Below are positions 42,938 through 52,678 of a stretch of 56,022 nucleotides of DNA, piece by piece. This DNA is from CANGYM01 sp044235825 (GTDB taxonomy: Bacteria; Pseudomonadota; Alphaproteobacteria; JAJTHO01; CANGYM01). Positions within the stretch are counted from its first letter, which is position 1. Each line of letters opens with the position of its first letter. Made by a program: the position numbers and the translations under genes. The stretch is taken from contig JBIIHL010000004.1 of assembly GCA_044235825.1 (NCBI GenBank), positions 1 to 56,022 of the forward strand, written 5' to 3'. The notes beneath the pieces are model-generated. The model was not told where the DNA came from, did not search any database, and saw only the letters and a list, made by a program, of their open reading frames with translations.

Positions 42938-45436
42938 CTACAACTCAGCCCGCTTGATCCTTTCCACGGCCCCTAAAACGACCAAAGCCATCAGGGGAAT
43001 GGCCCCCAAAAATGGCCATGGGGGCAGGGCAATGTTCAGAAGATTTTGGAAAAAGGGCACATTAAAAAACACCCCAACCAACACAGCGGTGACCATAAAA
43101 ATGATTTTCAGGGGCCTGCCCGGGGCCATCAGGGTGCGCAGAAAGGTTATTTTGAAACGTCGATGACTGATTAACAAGGCAAAGTTCGCCGCAATCATAG
43201 CCAGCAAGGTCAGGCCACGCACGCTGTCTTCGGGTAGGTTTTGAGAAAACCCCCACGCCGCCAAAGACGCTACACCCAAAAGGGCCATCATCCCTTGGCT
43301 GACTTCCCCCAGCAGGTGGCGCTTAGACAGCAATGGTTCATCCGGCAGGCGCGGGGGGCGGTTCATGATGTCGGCTTCTTCCGCTTCGGCTTCAAAGGCT
43401 AAGGAACAAACGGGATCAATAATCATCTCCAGAAGGGCCATATGCAGGGGCAAAAACAACAGGGGCCACCCCATAGGCAGTGGCAAAGCCGCCATGCCGG
43501 CAATGGGCACATGCACGGCGATGATATAGCCCATGGTTTTTTTCAGATTATCATAAATCCGCCGTCCCAAACGGATGGTTTGCACAATGGCGGTAAAATC
43601 ATCCTTCAGCAGGACCAGAGAGGCGGCCTCTCTGGCCACATCCGTGCCCCGTTGTCCCATGGCAATGCCGATGTGGGCGGCTTTCAGGGCGGGGGCATCG
43701 TTGACGCCATCCCCTGTCATGGCAACAATCTCGTTGTTGGCTTTTAGGGCCTGCACCAGTCGCAGTTTCTGTTCCGGCAAAATACGTGCAAAAATCGTGG
43801 TGCTGCGGACCGCCTTTGCCAAGGCAGCATCGTCCATTTGGGACAGGTCGCCCCCTGTTAGGATGTTTTGGATGGGAATACCAGCCTGACGGGCGATGGA
43901 TCTGGCCGTTTCGGGGTAATCACCGGTGATCATCAAAACGCGGATGCCGGCTGTGTGGGCATCCTTAATGGCCTGAGGCACCCCTGGGCGCAGGGGATCT
44001 TCCAGCCCCACCAGACCCAAAAGGGTCATGCCAAAGGCCGATGGGTCCTCGGGCAGGGCTTTGCCCTCAGGCCACTGTCCTTGGGCCACCGCCAGAACCC
44101 TCAGCCCCTGTTCCGCCATAGCTTTCACATCATCATGGACGGTTTTGGCCAAAGAGTCCTTGGCATGACACAGGGACAAAACGGTTTCCGGCGCCCCTTT
44201 GCACGCGATGTGCAGGGTGTCTGAGGCAGGATTTTGCCAAACATGAATCATGGCGGGCCGCGTGGGGGTCAGGGGGTATTCCGCCACAAGCGTTGCGGTG
44301 TTTTGGGCGGCGGCGGGCAAAACAGCATGGATGGCCTGTTCCATGGGATCATGGGGCCGTGAAGACGACGCACGAACCGCCACCAAGGCCAAGGTTTCGC
44401 ACGATGCATGCAAAGGGTTTCCCTGTTGCCAGAGATCGCCCTGCAAGGTTTTTAGGGATTGCACCGTCATTTTGTTTTGGGTCAGCGTTCCGGTTTTGTC
44501 GGTACACAAAACGGTGGCCGCGCCCAGCATTTCCAGCGCCGCCGCGCGGCGGGTCAACACATGCGCCCCCGCAATACGCCATGCCCCCATAACCATAAAC
44601 ACACTGAGCACTAAGGGAAATTCCTCTGGCAGCAAAGACATGCCCAGCGCAATGCCCCCCAACGTGGCCTGCATCCAATCATCCCGCATCAGGCCATAAA
44701 GCAGAATCATCAGAACGCTAAACGCCAATCCCCCCCATGCGCACGCGCGGACCAATTGCCCCGTTTGGGTGCTAAGGCGGGGGGGTTCGGTTTCAATGCG
44801 GTGCAGATCCTTGCCGATATGCCCGATTTCTGTGCGTTCCCCTGTGGCCATAACCTCTGCCAGCGCCTGCCCGCGCACAACCAGAGTCCCCGAAAACACG
44901 GCCCCCAGATCATCCCCCCCTGGACGGGGCATGGTATCCTCTGTGGCCAAACGCTTGCGCACGGGGACGGATTCACCGGTTAACAGGGATTCATCAGTAA
45001 ACAGATGGTGGCATTCCCGCACCAAGGCATCGGCGGGGATACGGTCCCCCTCTGCCAAAACGATAATGTCGCCGCGAACAACATCGGTGCCCGCAATGCG
45101 TTGACGTTGACCGCCCCGAATAACCAAAGCCCGCGGGCTGCTGAGGACGCGAAGGGTGGCCAGCACGTTTTCACTGCGAATTTCCTGAACAATGGCAATG
45201 CCCACGGACAGAGAGGCAAAAAGGGAAAGAACAAGCGCCTCGATCCTGTCCCCCAAAACCATATAAATGGCGGCAGAGGCCAGCAACATCAAAAACATGG
45301 GTTCCTTGAGAACATCCTGTAATATAACTGAAAGGCCCCGTTTTTTATCGGTGGGCAGCAGATTCGGTCCCTCTTGCTTCAAGCGGAAATCGGCTTCTTC
45401 CTGACTAAGCCCTAACAACAATGCCCCCATGTTCAT
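42938..45436 (-). CDS. P-type cation-transporting ATPase
   Basis: An 832-residue P-type ATPase of the calcium/PII-like type. Features in order: N-terminal cation ATPase segment, actuator TGES motif (SLLTGESVPVRKR), membrane helix 4 with LLPEEFPLVLSVF, the phosphorylation site CTDKTGTLTQNKM, the nucleotide-binding CKGAPE, MTGDGVNDAPALKAAHIGIAMG, and four or more C-terminal helices. The helix-4 motif is PEEFP rather than PEGLP, as in a little-characterised bacterial subgroup. The transported ion is not clear. No heavy-metal binding domain is present. It is divergent from mdh. Confidence 0.88.
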   Translation of the reverse strand: MNMGALLLGLSQEEADFRLKQEGPNLLPTDKKRGLSVILQDVLKEPMFLMLLASAAIYMVLGDRIEALVLSLFASLSVGIAIVQEIRSENVLATLRVLSSPRALVIRGGQRQRIAGTDVVRGDIIVLAEGDRIPADALVRECHHLFTDESLLTGESVPVRKRLATEDTMPRPGGDDLGAVFSGTLVVRGQALAEVMATGERTEIGHIGKDLHRIETEPPRLSTQTGQLVRACAWGGLAFSVLMILLYGLMRDDWMQATLGGIALGMSLLPEEFPLVLSVFMVMGAWRIAGAHVLTRRAAALEMLGAATVLCTDKTGTLTQNKMTVQSLKTLQGDLWQQGNPLHASCETLALVAVRASSSRPHDPMEQAIHAVLPAAAQNTATLVAEYPLTPTRPAMIHVWQNPASDTLHIACKGAPETVLSLCHAKDSLAKTVHDDVKAMAEQGLRVLAVAQGQWPEGKALPEDPSAFGMTLLGLVGLEDPLRPGVPQAIKDAHTAGIRVLMITGDYPETARSIARQAGIPIQNILTGGDLSQMDDAALAKAVRSTTIFARILPEQKLRLVQALKANNEIVAMTGDGVNDAPALKAAHIGIAMGQRGTDVAREAASLVLLKDDFTAIVQTIRLGRRIYDNLKKTMGYIIAVHVPIAGMAALPLPMGWPLLFLPLHMALLEMIIDPVCSLAFEAEAEEADIMNRPPRLPDEPLLSKRHLLGEVSQGMMALLGVASLAAWGFSQNLPEDSVRGLTLLAMIAANFALLISHRRFKITFLRTLMAPGRPLKIIFMVTAVLVGVFFNVPFFQNLLNIALPPWPFLGAIPLMALVVLGAVERIKRAEL

Positions 45437-45486
45437 CCCCTCATTCCTCTTTCTCTATTCTCAAAAAAGTTGTCTTGCACATGTCT

Positions 45487-45514
45487 CTTTACGTTCTATT
45501 TGTGTTCTTATACT
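45487..45514 (+). promoter_or_regulatory. possible promoter of mdh
   Basis: CTTTAC (45487-45492) and TATACT (45509-45514) are separated by 16 bases, about 45 bases before the mdh ATG. The -10 is good, the -35 moderate. Confidence 0.4.
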
Positions 45515-45557
45515 ACTAGTGATTCAAGACATCGACACAAAACAAAGGATACACACT

Positions 45558-46523
45558 ATGGCTCAGCGGGCAAAAATTGCACTCATCGGCGCAGGTCAAA
45601 TCGGCGGTACGTTGGCCTTGTTGGCAGGGATGAAAGAACTAGGGGATGTGGTTCTCTATGATATCAACGAAGGCATCCCCCAAGGAAAAGCCCTAGACAT
45701 TTGCCAATCTGCCCCCGTGGCTGGCTTTAACGCCCATTTTTCGGGCGCAAATGGTGATTACAGTCCCATTGCCAATGCGGATGTGATCATCGTCACCGCA
45801 GGCGTCCCCCGCAAACCCGGGATGAGCCGTGATGATTTGCTGGGCATCAACAGCAAAGTCATGGCCGATGTGGCTGAGGGGATTAAAACCTATGCCCCGA
45901 ACGCTTTTGTGATTGTCATCACCAATCCACTGGATGTGATGGTTTCTGTGATGCAGGAAAAAACAGGATTCCCCCCCAACCGCGTTGTGGGGATGGCAGG
46001 GGTTTTGGATTCCGCCCGTTTTCGATTCTTTTTGGCCGAAGCGTGCGGCGTTTCCACCGAAGACGTCACAGCCTTTGTGTTGGGCGGCCACGGCGACAGC
46101 ATGGTGCCCTTGGTGCGGTATTCCACCATTGCGGGGATTCCTTTGCCGGACGTGGTGACCATGGGGTGGCTTTCTCAGGCCAAACTGGATCAGATTGTTC
46201 AGCGCACGCGGGATGGTGGGGCTGAGATTGTCGGGCTTTTGAAAACGGGCTCTGCCTTTTATGCCCCTGCGGTGTCGGCCATTGCCATGGCGGAAAGTTA
46301 CCTGCGGGATCAAAAGCGGGTTTTGCCTTGCGCGGCCTATCTAAACGGCGCTTATGGCGTGAAGGATCTTTATGTTGGGGTTCCCACCATCATCGGTGCG
46401 GCAGGGGTGGAAAAAATCATTGAAATCCATCTGACCCCCGAAGAAAAAGTCATGTTTGATCGCTCTGTGGACAGTGTGCGTCAGCTGAAAACCGCGCTGG
46501 ACAATTTAAAAGCGGCCAGCTAG
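45558..46523 (+). CDS. mdh: malate dehydrogenase
   Basis: NAD-dependent TCA-cycle enzyme of the LDH-like type, 321 residues from ATG 45558. NAD motif IGAGQIGGT, DINEGIPQGKALD with the Asp for NAD, substrate Arg residues in GVPRKPGMSRDDLL, and the catalytic His in LGGHGDSMVPL. The open frame to 45429 is upstream noise that reads into the divergent ATPase. It precedes mutL by 11 bases. sucC and sucD, common neighbours, are not here. Confidence 0.96.
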   Translation: MAQRAKIALIGAGQIGGTLALLAGMKELGDVVLYDINEGIPQGKALDICQSAPVAGFNAHFSGANGDYSPIANADVIIVTAGVPRKPGMSRDDLLGINSKVMADVAEGIKTYAPNAFVIVITNPLDVMVSVMQEKTGFPPNRVVGMAGVLDSARFRFFLAEACGVSTEDVTAFVLGGHGDSMVPLVRYSTIAGIPLPDVVTMGWLSQAKLDQIVQRTRDGGAEIVGLLKTGSAFYAPAVSAIAMAESYLRDQKRVLPCAAYLNGAYGVKDLYVGVPTIIGAAGVEKIIEIHLTPEEKVMFDRSVDSVRQLKTALDNLKAAS

Positions 46524-46534
46524 GGGGCGCCCTC

Positions 46535-48337
46535 GTGGCCCCTCTTCGCAAACTTCCCGATCATATCATCAACCGCATTGCGGCGGGGGAGGTTATTGAA
46601 CGCCCCGCCTCCGTCATTAAAGAGTTGGTGGATAACGCCTTGGATGCGGGGGCAACCCATATTACGGTGCATCTGGAGGATGGCGGCAAAGCCAGCATCC
46701 AAGTCACGGATAACGGCATAGGCATGCGGCGCGATGATTTGCCCCTGTGTTTAGAGCGTCACGCCACATCTAAACTCACCGATGAACATTTGGTTCATAT
46801 TGTCACCTTGGGGTTTCGGGGGGAGGCCCTGCCCTCCATCGCCTCTGTCAGCGACCTGCGGCTGGTCAGTAAACACGCGGATGAACCCCACGCTTGGCAA
46901 ATCTCCATGTCCGGGGCCACAAAGTCTGGGGTTACCCCTGCCAGCGGGCCCCAAGGCACCACCATCACGGTCAACAACCTGTTTTTTAACGTTCCGGCGC
47001 GGTTAAAATTTCTAAAGGCTGCCCCCAGTGAAATGCGCAGAATCACGGAAACGCTGGAACATCTGGCCCTGACCCGTCCGGATGTTATGTTCGAGATCAC
47101 CCATAACAACCGCCGCACGCATCACTGGACAGTCTCATCAGACGATCCCATAAAACACAGAATCATCCAGATTTTAGGACAAGAGTTTTGGGATAACAGC
47201 GTAGCTTTCGCCCGAACACAAGAGACCACCACGCTTGGGGGACGCTGCAGCCTGCCCACCTATAACCGCGCGACTCAGGCAGAGACATACGTGTTTGTCA
47301 ACAATCGCCCCGTGCGGGATCGATTGCTGCAAACGGCTGTGCGTGTGGCCTATCAGGATTTTCTGCCGCGGGACCGACATCCTGCGGTTTTTTTGACTGT
47401 CACCTGCGACCCCTATGATGTGGATGTGAACGCTCACCCCGCAAAAACTGAGGTCCGCTTTCGTGATGCCGCCCCCCTGCGCCATCAGATCATCAGCACG
47501 ATTCGGGCCGCCCTGCAGCAGGACGGCCACCGCGCCAGCACCACCCTTGCCCATCAGATGGTGCAGCGTGTGAATGCCATGCAAACCGATACTGCCCCTG
47601 CGCCTTTACCGTTTTCCCAGCCCCATTTGGGGGAAAGGCAGACCCTTTCCTACAGCACCGGTCCCCGAACATTTGGGCGGCAAAGCCCCTCCCCCACCCC
47701 CGCACAGCGGTATTATGAGGCTGCGGCCCCCGATGCTGTTTTCGCCCCTGCCCCTGAGGCTTTGCCCATGGGGTATGCGCTGGGCCAGATTTTGGATACC
47801 TATATTCTGGCACAAAGCGAAGACAGCCTGATTGTGGTGGACCAACACGCGGCCCATGAACGGTTGGTGTACGAAGCCATGAAAAGCACCACGCTGACCC
47901 AAGTTGTCCCCCAGCCCCTGCTGGTGCCTGTGGTGTTCAAGACTGATGCCGATACCGTGGCTTTGTTTGAAACCTACCAAGATTTTCTGGCCGAAAAAGC
48001 CTTCCTGATTCGCACGGTTTCTGAGGATACGGTGATTTTAGAGGCTGTTCATCCCTATCTGATCGCCTGTGACCTGACCCAAATGATGCAGGATATGGCA
48101 GAGGAACTCAGGGACTCTGGCCACCCCTCCACCCTGACCGCCACCCTGCACGAGGTCTGCGGCAACATCGCCTGCCGCAGCAGCATCCGCGCGGGGCGAC
48201 GGCTAAAGCTGGAGGAAATGAACGCCCTGCTGCGTCAGATGGAGACCACCCCCCATGCGGGGCAGTGCAATCATGGACGCCCAACCTATATTCGCCTGCG
48301 CCAAAGCGACTTAGCGCGGCTGTTCGGCCGCACATAA
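46535..48337 (+). CDS. mutL: DNA mismatch repair protein MutL
   Basis: GHKL ATPase linking MutS to downstream repair, 600 residues starting at GTG 46535. ATPase motifs: IAAGEVIERPASVIKELVDNALDAGAT, DNGIGM, TLGFRGEALPSIASV. The C-terminal domain carries DQHAAHERLVYE, matching the DQHA(x)2E(x)4E endonuclease motif, so this MutL probably nicks DNA itself, as expected without MutH. A Pro/Ala-rich linker joins the domains. mutS is not in the window. Confidence 0.96.
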   Translation: MAPLRKLPDHIINRIAAGEVIERPASVIKELVDNALDAGATHITVHLEDGGKASIQVTDNGIGMRRDDLPLCLERHATSKLTDEHLVHIVTLGFRGEALPSIASVSDLRLVSKHADEPHAWQISMSGATKSGVTPASGPQGTTITVNNLFFNVPARLKFLKAAPSEMRRITETLEHLALTRPDVMFEITHNNRRTHHWTVSSDDPIKHRIIQILGQEFWDNSVAFARTQETTTLGGRCSLPTYNRATQAETYVFVNNRPVRDRLLQTAVRVAYQDFLPRDRHPAVFLTVTCDPYDVDVNAHPAKTEVRFRDAAPLRHQIISTIRAALQQDGHRASTTLAHQMVQRVNAMQTDTAPAPLPFSQPHLGERQTLSYSTGPRTFGRQSPSPTPAQRYYEAAAPDAVFAPAPEALPMGYALGQILDTYILAQSEDSLIVVDQHAAHERLVYEAMKSTTLTQVVPQPLLVPVVFKTDADTVALFETYQDFLAEKAFLIRTVSEDTVILEAVHPYLIACDLTQMMQDMAEELRDSGHPSTLTATLHEVCGNIACRSSIRAGRRLKLEEMNALLRQMETTPHAGQCNHGRPTYIRLRQSDLARLFGRT

Positions 48338-48352
48338 AAAAAGCCAAAATCC

Positions 48353-49294
48353 CTAAACGGTGCCCGCCATAACGGTTTCCACAAACGTTTCCAGCGTTTT
48401 GGGATCCGAAACACTCAGGCAAGACACATCTTTTAAGCGGCGCTTGGCCAGATTGGTTAACACCGTTCCATGACCCAACTCCACCGCCAAAGTCAGGGCT
48501 TGGCCATCGGCGTAGTCCATAATTTCACGCCAGCGAACGCGACCTGTGATTTGCTGAACCAACAGCGTCTCCCACCCCGTGGCCTCTGGCTTGGCGGTGA
48601 CGTTGCTAAGGATGGGATAGGGGGCCCGAGGCGAAAGCGGACGCAGCCCCAGCGTTTCAGCAACCGCATCTGCCGCCGATGTCATGGCGGGACTATGAAA
48701 GGGGGCACTGACCGGTAGGGGCAAAACCCGCTTGGCTAAGGGTTTCAGAATCTCAGAGCAGGCCTCTAAATCTTTTAAAGGGCCACTGAGGACCACCTGT
48801 CCCTCAGCATTATCATTGGCCAAAACACAGGCGGGAAAACGGGAAAGCACGGATTCAACATCCTGCAACGACGCCCCCAGAACCGCCACCATACCCCCCT
48901 GCCCTGCCGGAGCCGCATTTTGCATGGCCCGTCCGCGAATTTGAAGCACCTGGGCAGTGTGTGCCAGCGACAGCATCCCCAGCGCCGCCACCGCGCTGTA
49001 TTCCCCCAAAGAATGCCCCGCCGCAAAGCGTCCCGTGGCAGCAATGTTGATTTTGGCCTGCGCTTTTAAAACACGCGCCACTGCCAAACTGACAGCCATA
49101 ATCGCCGGTTGGGCGTTTTCCGTCAGGGTCAGATCCTCCAGCGGGCCTTCCTTCATCAGGCGAAACAGATTGATCTTCAGGGCCTCATCCACTTCCCCAA
49201 AAACCTCTCGCGCTTCGGGGAAAACCTCCGCCAGCGCTACGCCCATACCCACAGACTGGCTGCCTTGGCCAGGAAATAACCATAAAACGTTCAT
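48353..49294 (-). CDS. fabD: malonyl-CoA:ACP transacylase FabD
   Basis: Loads malonyl onto acyl carrier protein for fatty-acid synthesis, 313 residues. LFPGQGSQSVGMG at the start, the nucleophile Ser in AGHSLGEYSA, active-site His in SAPFHSPAM and the RGRAMQ Arg are all present. fabG and acpP, usual neighbours, are absent from this strand. It converges on mutL with a 15-base gap. Confidence 0.95.
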   Translation of the reverse strand: MNVLWLFPGQGSQSVGMGVALAEVFPEAREVFGEVDEALKINLFRLMKEGPLEDLTLTENAQPAIMAVSLAVARVLKAQAKINIAATGRFAAGHSLGEYSAVAALGMLSLAHTAQVLQIRGRAMQNAAPAGQGGMVAVLGASLQDVESVLSRFPACVLANDNAEGQVVLSGPLKDLEACSEILKPLAKRVLPLPVSAPFHSPAMTSAADAVAETLGLRPLSPRAPYPILSNVTAKPEATGWETLLVQQITGRVRWREIMDYADGQALTLAVELGHGTVLTNLAKRRLKDVSCLSVSDPKTLETFVETVMAGTV

Positions 49295-49387
49295 AGTGTG
49301 ATACCCAACAGCGTGTTATTGTGTCTGTAGGGACTGTAAAGCTTTTTTCCTGAAGGTCAAAAATTTTTCAAAAAGAAAAAACGGGGT

Positions 49388-49651
49388 TTAGCTGCAAAAT
49401 TCATCCGCGTAGATGTGCAGGGGCTTTTCCCAACCCGCACTGGCGCAAGTGACAAAAACGCTGTGCAAATGACCGTCCAGATTCTTTTCCCAAAACGCCA
49501 GAAATTTTTTAAGCGTTGGAAAAAAACGGGGCACATCCAAATCCTGCCATAAATAGGTCTGCAGCAATGAGGGATAATCCGGAAAATAATAGGTAATCTC
49601 AGCCGTGGTTAACACATGATTTTCGGGGCGAAAAAGGATTGTTGTGTCCAT
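49388..49651 (-). CDS. usg: Usg family protein
   Basis: An 87-residue protein from ATG 49651 that matches the alphaproteobacterial Usg family, first noted next to trp genes: LTTAEITYYFPDYPSLLQTYLWQDLDVPRFFPTLKKFLAFWEKNLDG followed by HSVFV. Its function is unknown. Here it follows clpA. The frame is open to 49693, but those residues are unlike the family. Confidence 0.82.
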   Translation of the reverse strand: MDTTILFRPENHVLTTAEITYYFPDYPSLLQTYLWQDLDVPRFFPTLKKFLAFWEKNLDGHLHSVFVTCASAGWEKPLHIYADEFCS

Positions 49652-49685
49652 GATCCGATCCTGTGGTTTCCTTGAATGGCGCCCT

Positions 49686-52007
49686 CTACCCACTCAGCGT
49701 TGCTTTGGTCATTTTACGCGGTGGTTTTTTTGTAGGTGGCGCGGGATGCAAACTGCCCTCTCCAATATCGAAATCCAAGCGATCCCCTTTTAAAACAATA
49801 CAGACATTGCCGCCTTTAACCAATTTCCCAAACAACAGCTCTTCGGCCAAGGGTTTGCGGACATACTCCTGAATGACCCGCGCCAATGGCCGCGCCCCAT
49901 AATCGGGATCATAGCCCTTATTCGCCAGCCACGTGCGGGCATCATCACGGATATCGATGGTGACATCTTTGTCTGTTAACTGGGCCTCTAGCTCGACAAT
50001 AAATTTATCCACAATGGTTTCAACATGTTCCCGCCCCAGCTTTTTAAAGGAAATGGCCGCATCCAAACGATTTCGGAATTCTGGGGTAAACAAGCGATTG
50101 ATGGACTCTTGCTCATCCCCGCTTTGTCTCTCTTGCTTAAAGCCCAGGGCACTTTTCGATAACAGATCTGCCCCCACATTGCTGGTCATAATCAGAATCA
50201 CATTATGAAAGGAAATGGCCTTACCATTATGATCCGTCAACTTGCCGTGATCCATCACCTGCAGCAAGATATTGAACAAATCCGGATGGGCCTTTTCAAT
50301 TTCATCCAATAACAAAACACAGTACGGGTTTTGTTCGACTTTATCGGTGAGCAACCCCCCCTGCTCGAACCCCACATACCCTGGGGGGGCCCCAATCAGA
50401 CGGGATAAACTGTGTTTTTCCATGTATTCTGACATGTCAAAGCGCAGCAAGGGAATGTGCATCAAACTGGACAACTGCCGGGCCACTTCGGTTTTTCCAA
50501 CACCCGTGGGGCCCGTAAACAAATAACACCCTATGGGTTTTTCAGGATCCCGTAACCCCGCCCGCGACAATTTTAGGGCCGCATCCAGCTGATCAATGGC
50601 CTCGTTCTGACCAAAAATCACCGTTTTCAGGGTGGTTTTTAACAGATAGAGCATTTCTTTATCGGTCTTGCTGATGGTTTTTTCAGGAATGCGGGCGATT
50701 TTGGCCACAATGGATTCAATATCGCGTCTGGCAATGATTTTTTTTCTCTTCGATGGGATTTGCAAATGCTGCGCCGCCCCTGCTTCATCCAACACATCAA
50801 TGGCTTTATCCGGCAATTTCCGGTCATTGATATACCGCACAGAAAGGGTTACCGCAGCCTTCAGCGCATCCTGAGCATATTTCACCTGATGGTGCGCTTC
50901 ATAATAGGGCTTGAGTCCTGTGATGATTTTCAGGGCATCTTCCTCAGAGGGCTCGGCCACATCGATTTTTTGAAAACGCCGCACCAGGGCGCGGTCTTTT
51001 TCAAAGTGCCCCCGAAACTCCTTGTACGTCGTGGCCCCAATACACCGTAACGTCCCACGGGCCAAGGCCGGCTTTAAGAGATTTGAGGCATCCATTGCCC
51101 CCCCGCTGGTGGCACCGGCACCAATGAGGGTATGAATTTCATCAATAAACAAAATGGCGTTTTTTAAACCCTCTAAATAATGAATCAGGTTTTTCAGACG
51201 TTCCTCAAAATCCCCGCGATAGCGGGTTCCGGCGAGTAAGGCCCCCATATCCAAACTGTAAATTTCGCAATCTTTCAAAACGGCGGGAACCGTGCCTTCC
51301 ACAATCTGACGGGCCAATCCCTCGGCAATGGCCGTTTTACCCACACCTGGATCACCAACTAGCAAAGGATTGTTTTTCGTGCGACGGCATAAAATTTGAA
51401 TCGTACGGGCAATTTCATCCGCGCGTCCGATGATGGGATCGATTTTTCCCTCTGTGGCCCGTTGATTCAGATTGATCAGATAACTACCCTGATCCCGATT
51501 TTTGGTTTCGGGCTCTTGCACCTCTTTTTCAGAAGGGGATTGGGTGGATGAGGACGATGTTGCCGCTGGCTTAGGCCCCTTGGCAATCCCATGAGAAATA
51601 TAATTCACGGCATCAAAGCGGGACATATCTTGCTCTTGCAAGAAATAAACCGCATGGGACTCCCGCTCAGAAAACAAGGCCACCAGAACGTTGGCCCCCG
51701 TCACCTCGGAACGCCCCGCCGATTGAACATGGATCACAGCCCGCTGAATCACCCGCTGAAAGGCCGCGGTGGGCTTGGGATCCTGAGGCATCGCCGTTAC
51801 CAGACTTTTCAATTCTTTATCTAAGTATTGGGACAGAGCGTACGATAATTTTTTCAAATCCACACTGCATGCTTTCATGACAGTGGAGGCTTCACGATCA
51901 TCAATAAGCGAGAGCAGCAAATGTTCCAATGTTGCAAACTCGTGATTGCGCTCCCCCGCCAAATCCAGCGCACGATGCAGGGTTTTTTCCAAATTTGAAG
52001 ATAACAT
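49686..52007 (-). CDS. clpA: ATP-dependent Clp protease ATPase subunit ClpA
   Basis: Double AAA+ unfoldase that feeds ClpP, 773 residues. N-domain (LEKTLHRALDLAGERNHEFATLEHLLLSLI), AAA-1 with Walker A GDPGVGKTAIAEGL and Walker B ILFIDEIHTLIGAG, AAA-2 with GPTGVGKTEVARQL and VLLLDEIEKAHPD. The ClpP-contact loop should lie in AAA-2 (I/LGF-type: SALGFKQERQ). Two bases separate it from clpS, and the two are probably cotranscribed. clpP is elsewhere. Confidence 0.96.
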   Translation of the reverse strand: MLSSNLEKTLHRALDLAGERNHEFATLEHLLLSLIDDREASTVMKACSVDLKKLSYALSQYLDKELKSLVTAMPQDPKPTAAFQRVIQRAVIHVQSAGRSEVTGANVLVALFSERESHAVYFLQEQDMSRFDAVNYISHGIAKGPKPAATSSSSTQSPSEKEVQEPETKNRDQGSYLINLNQRATEGKIDPIIGRADEIARTIQILCRRTKNNPLLVGDPGVGKTAIAEGLARQIVEGTVPAVLKDCEIYSLDMGALLAGTRYRGDFEERLKNLIHYLEGLKNAILFIDEIHTLIGAGATSGGAMDASNLLKPALARGTLRCIGATTYKEFRGHFEKDRALVRRFQKIDVAEPSEEDALKIITGLKPYYEAHHQVKYAQDALKAAVTLSVRYINDRKLPDKAIDVLDEAGAAQHLQIPSKRKKIIARRDIESIVAKIARIPEKTISKTDKEMLYLLKTTLKTVIFGQNEAIDQLDAALKLSRAGLRDPEKPIGCYLFTGPTGVGKTEVARQLSSLMHIPLLRFDMSEYMEKHSLSRLIGAPPGYVGFEQGGLLTDKVEQNPYCVLLLDEIEKAHPDLFNILLQVMDHGKLTDHNGKAISFHNVILIMTSNVGADLLSKSALGFKQERQSGDEQESINRLFTPEFRNRLDAAISFKKLGREHVETIVDKFIVELEAQLTDKDVTIDIRDDARTWLANKGYDPDYGARPLARVIQEYVRKPLAEELLFGKLVKGGNVCIVLKGDRLDFDIGEGSLHPAPPTKKPPRKMTKATLSG

Positions 52008-52009
52008 AA

Positions 52010-52351
52010 TTACGCCCTCTCAATCATACATTGCAAAGGATGCTGATGCTTTTGAACCGCCCGACGAACTTGCGCCACTTTGGTTTCGGCCACTTCCAGC
52101 GTGTAAATACCGCAAACTCCTGATCCTTTGGTGTGGATATCCAACATAATTTTTGTCGCTTCCTCTAACGTTTTGCCAAAATACATCTGCAAGATCTGGA
52201 CCACGAAATCCATGGGCGTATAATCATCATTCAGCATCACCACCTGATACATCGAAGGACGCCGCAATCGAACAGCCGTGCGGGTACGAAGATCGGTATG
52301 AGTTTCAGCCCTATGATCATAAAACGCCATGCGCGTAAGACCTGTCTTCAT
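52010..52351 (-). CDS. clpS: ClpS adaptor
   Basis: N-degron adaptor that hands substrates to ClpA, 113 residues from ATG 52351 (ATG 52330 would give 106). The binding core is clear: YQVVMLNDDYTPMDFVVQILQMYFGKTLEEATKIMLDIHTKGSGVCGIYTLEVAETKV. The hydrophobic pocket residues around NDDYTPM and the ClpA contact region (HTKG) are conserved. The order clpS-clpA is typical. Confidence 0.94.
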   Translation of the reverse strand: MKTGLTRMAFYDHRAETHTDLRTRTAVRLRRPSMYQVVMLNDDYTPMDFVVQILQMYFGKTLEEATKIMLDIHTKGSGVCGIYTLEVAETKVAQVRRAVQKHQHPLQCMIERA

Positions 52352-52467
52352 GCTTCAGTGTAGACAAAAAGAGTGAACAAAACGTAGGCACGCTTTATTT
52401 TCTTCTGTTGATGATAGGGGAAAAAGGGGTAAAGTTCAAGGCAGGGACGTGAGCACTGCCCCTGCCC

Positions 52468-52499
52468 AATAAATCCTGTGTCAAATAAATCCTTGTCAA
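52468..52499. repeat. imperfect direct repeat upstream of rpsO
   Basis: AATAAATCCTGTGTCAA (52468-52484) is followed at once by AATAAATCCTTGTCAA (52484-52499), two near-identical copies differing by one inserted base. It lies in the 327-base gap between clpS and rpsO (52352-52678), which otherwise shows only candidate promoter sequence and no gene that I can support. Confidence 0.5.
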
Positions 52500-52521
52500 A
52501 ACCGAAAAGATCTGCAAAAAG

Positions 52522-52550
52522 TTGAAATTCGATTTTTTAAGGATTATCTG
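52522..52550 (+). promoter_or_regulatory. candidate promoter of rpsO-pnp
   Basis: TTGAAA (52522-52527) and TATCTG (52545-52550) are 17 bases apart. If used, the leader before rpsO would be about 120 bases, leaving room for S15 or PNPase autoregulation. The match is moderate. Confidence 0.35.
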
Positions 52551-52678
52551 TGGACTCTGGACGACATCTCGGTGCCACGATAAACCCTTATCAATCACCT
52601 TCACAGAATTGATATTTTATCCATGTTCGTGAAGATTTTTTGTCTTTGAATTAATGTGTATGATGAAGAGGTTTTACG

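Noticed and set aside
52395..52604. 69-residue minus ORF in the clpS-rpsO gap
   Set aside because: No recognisable family or ribosome-binding site; sequence includes the direct repeats and promoter-like bases.
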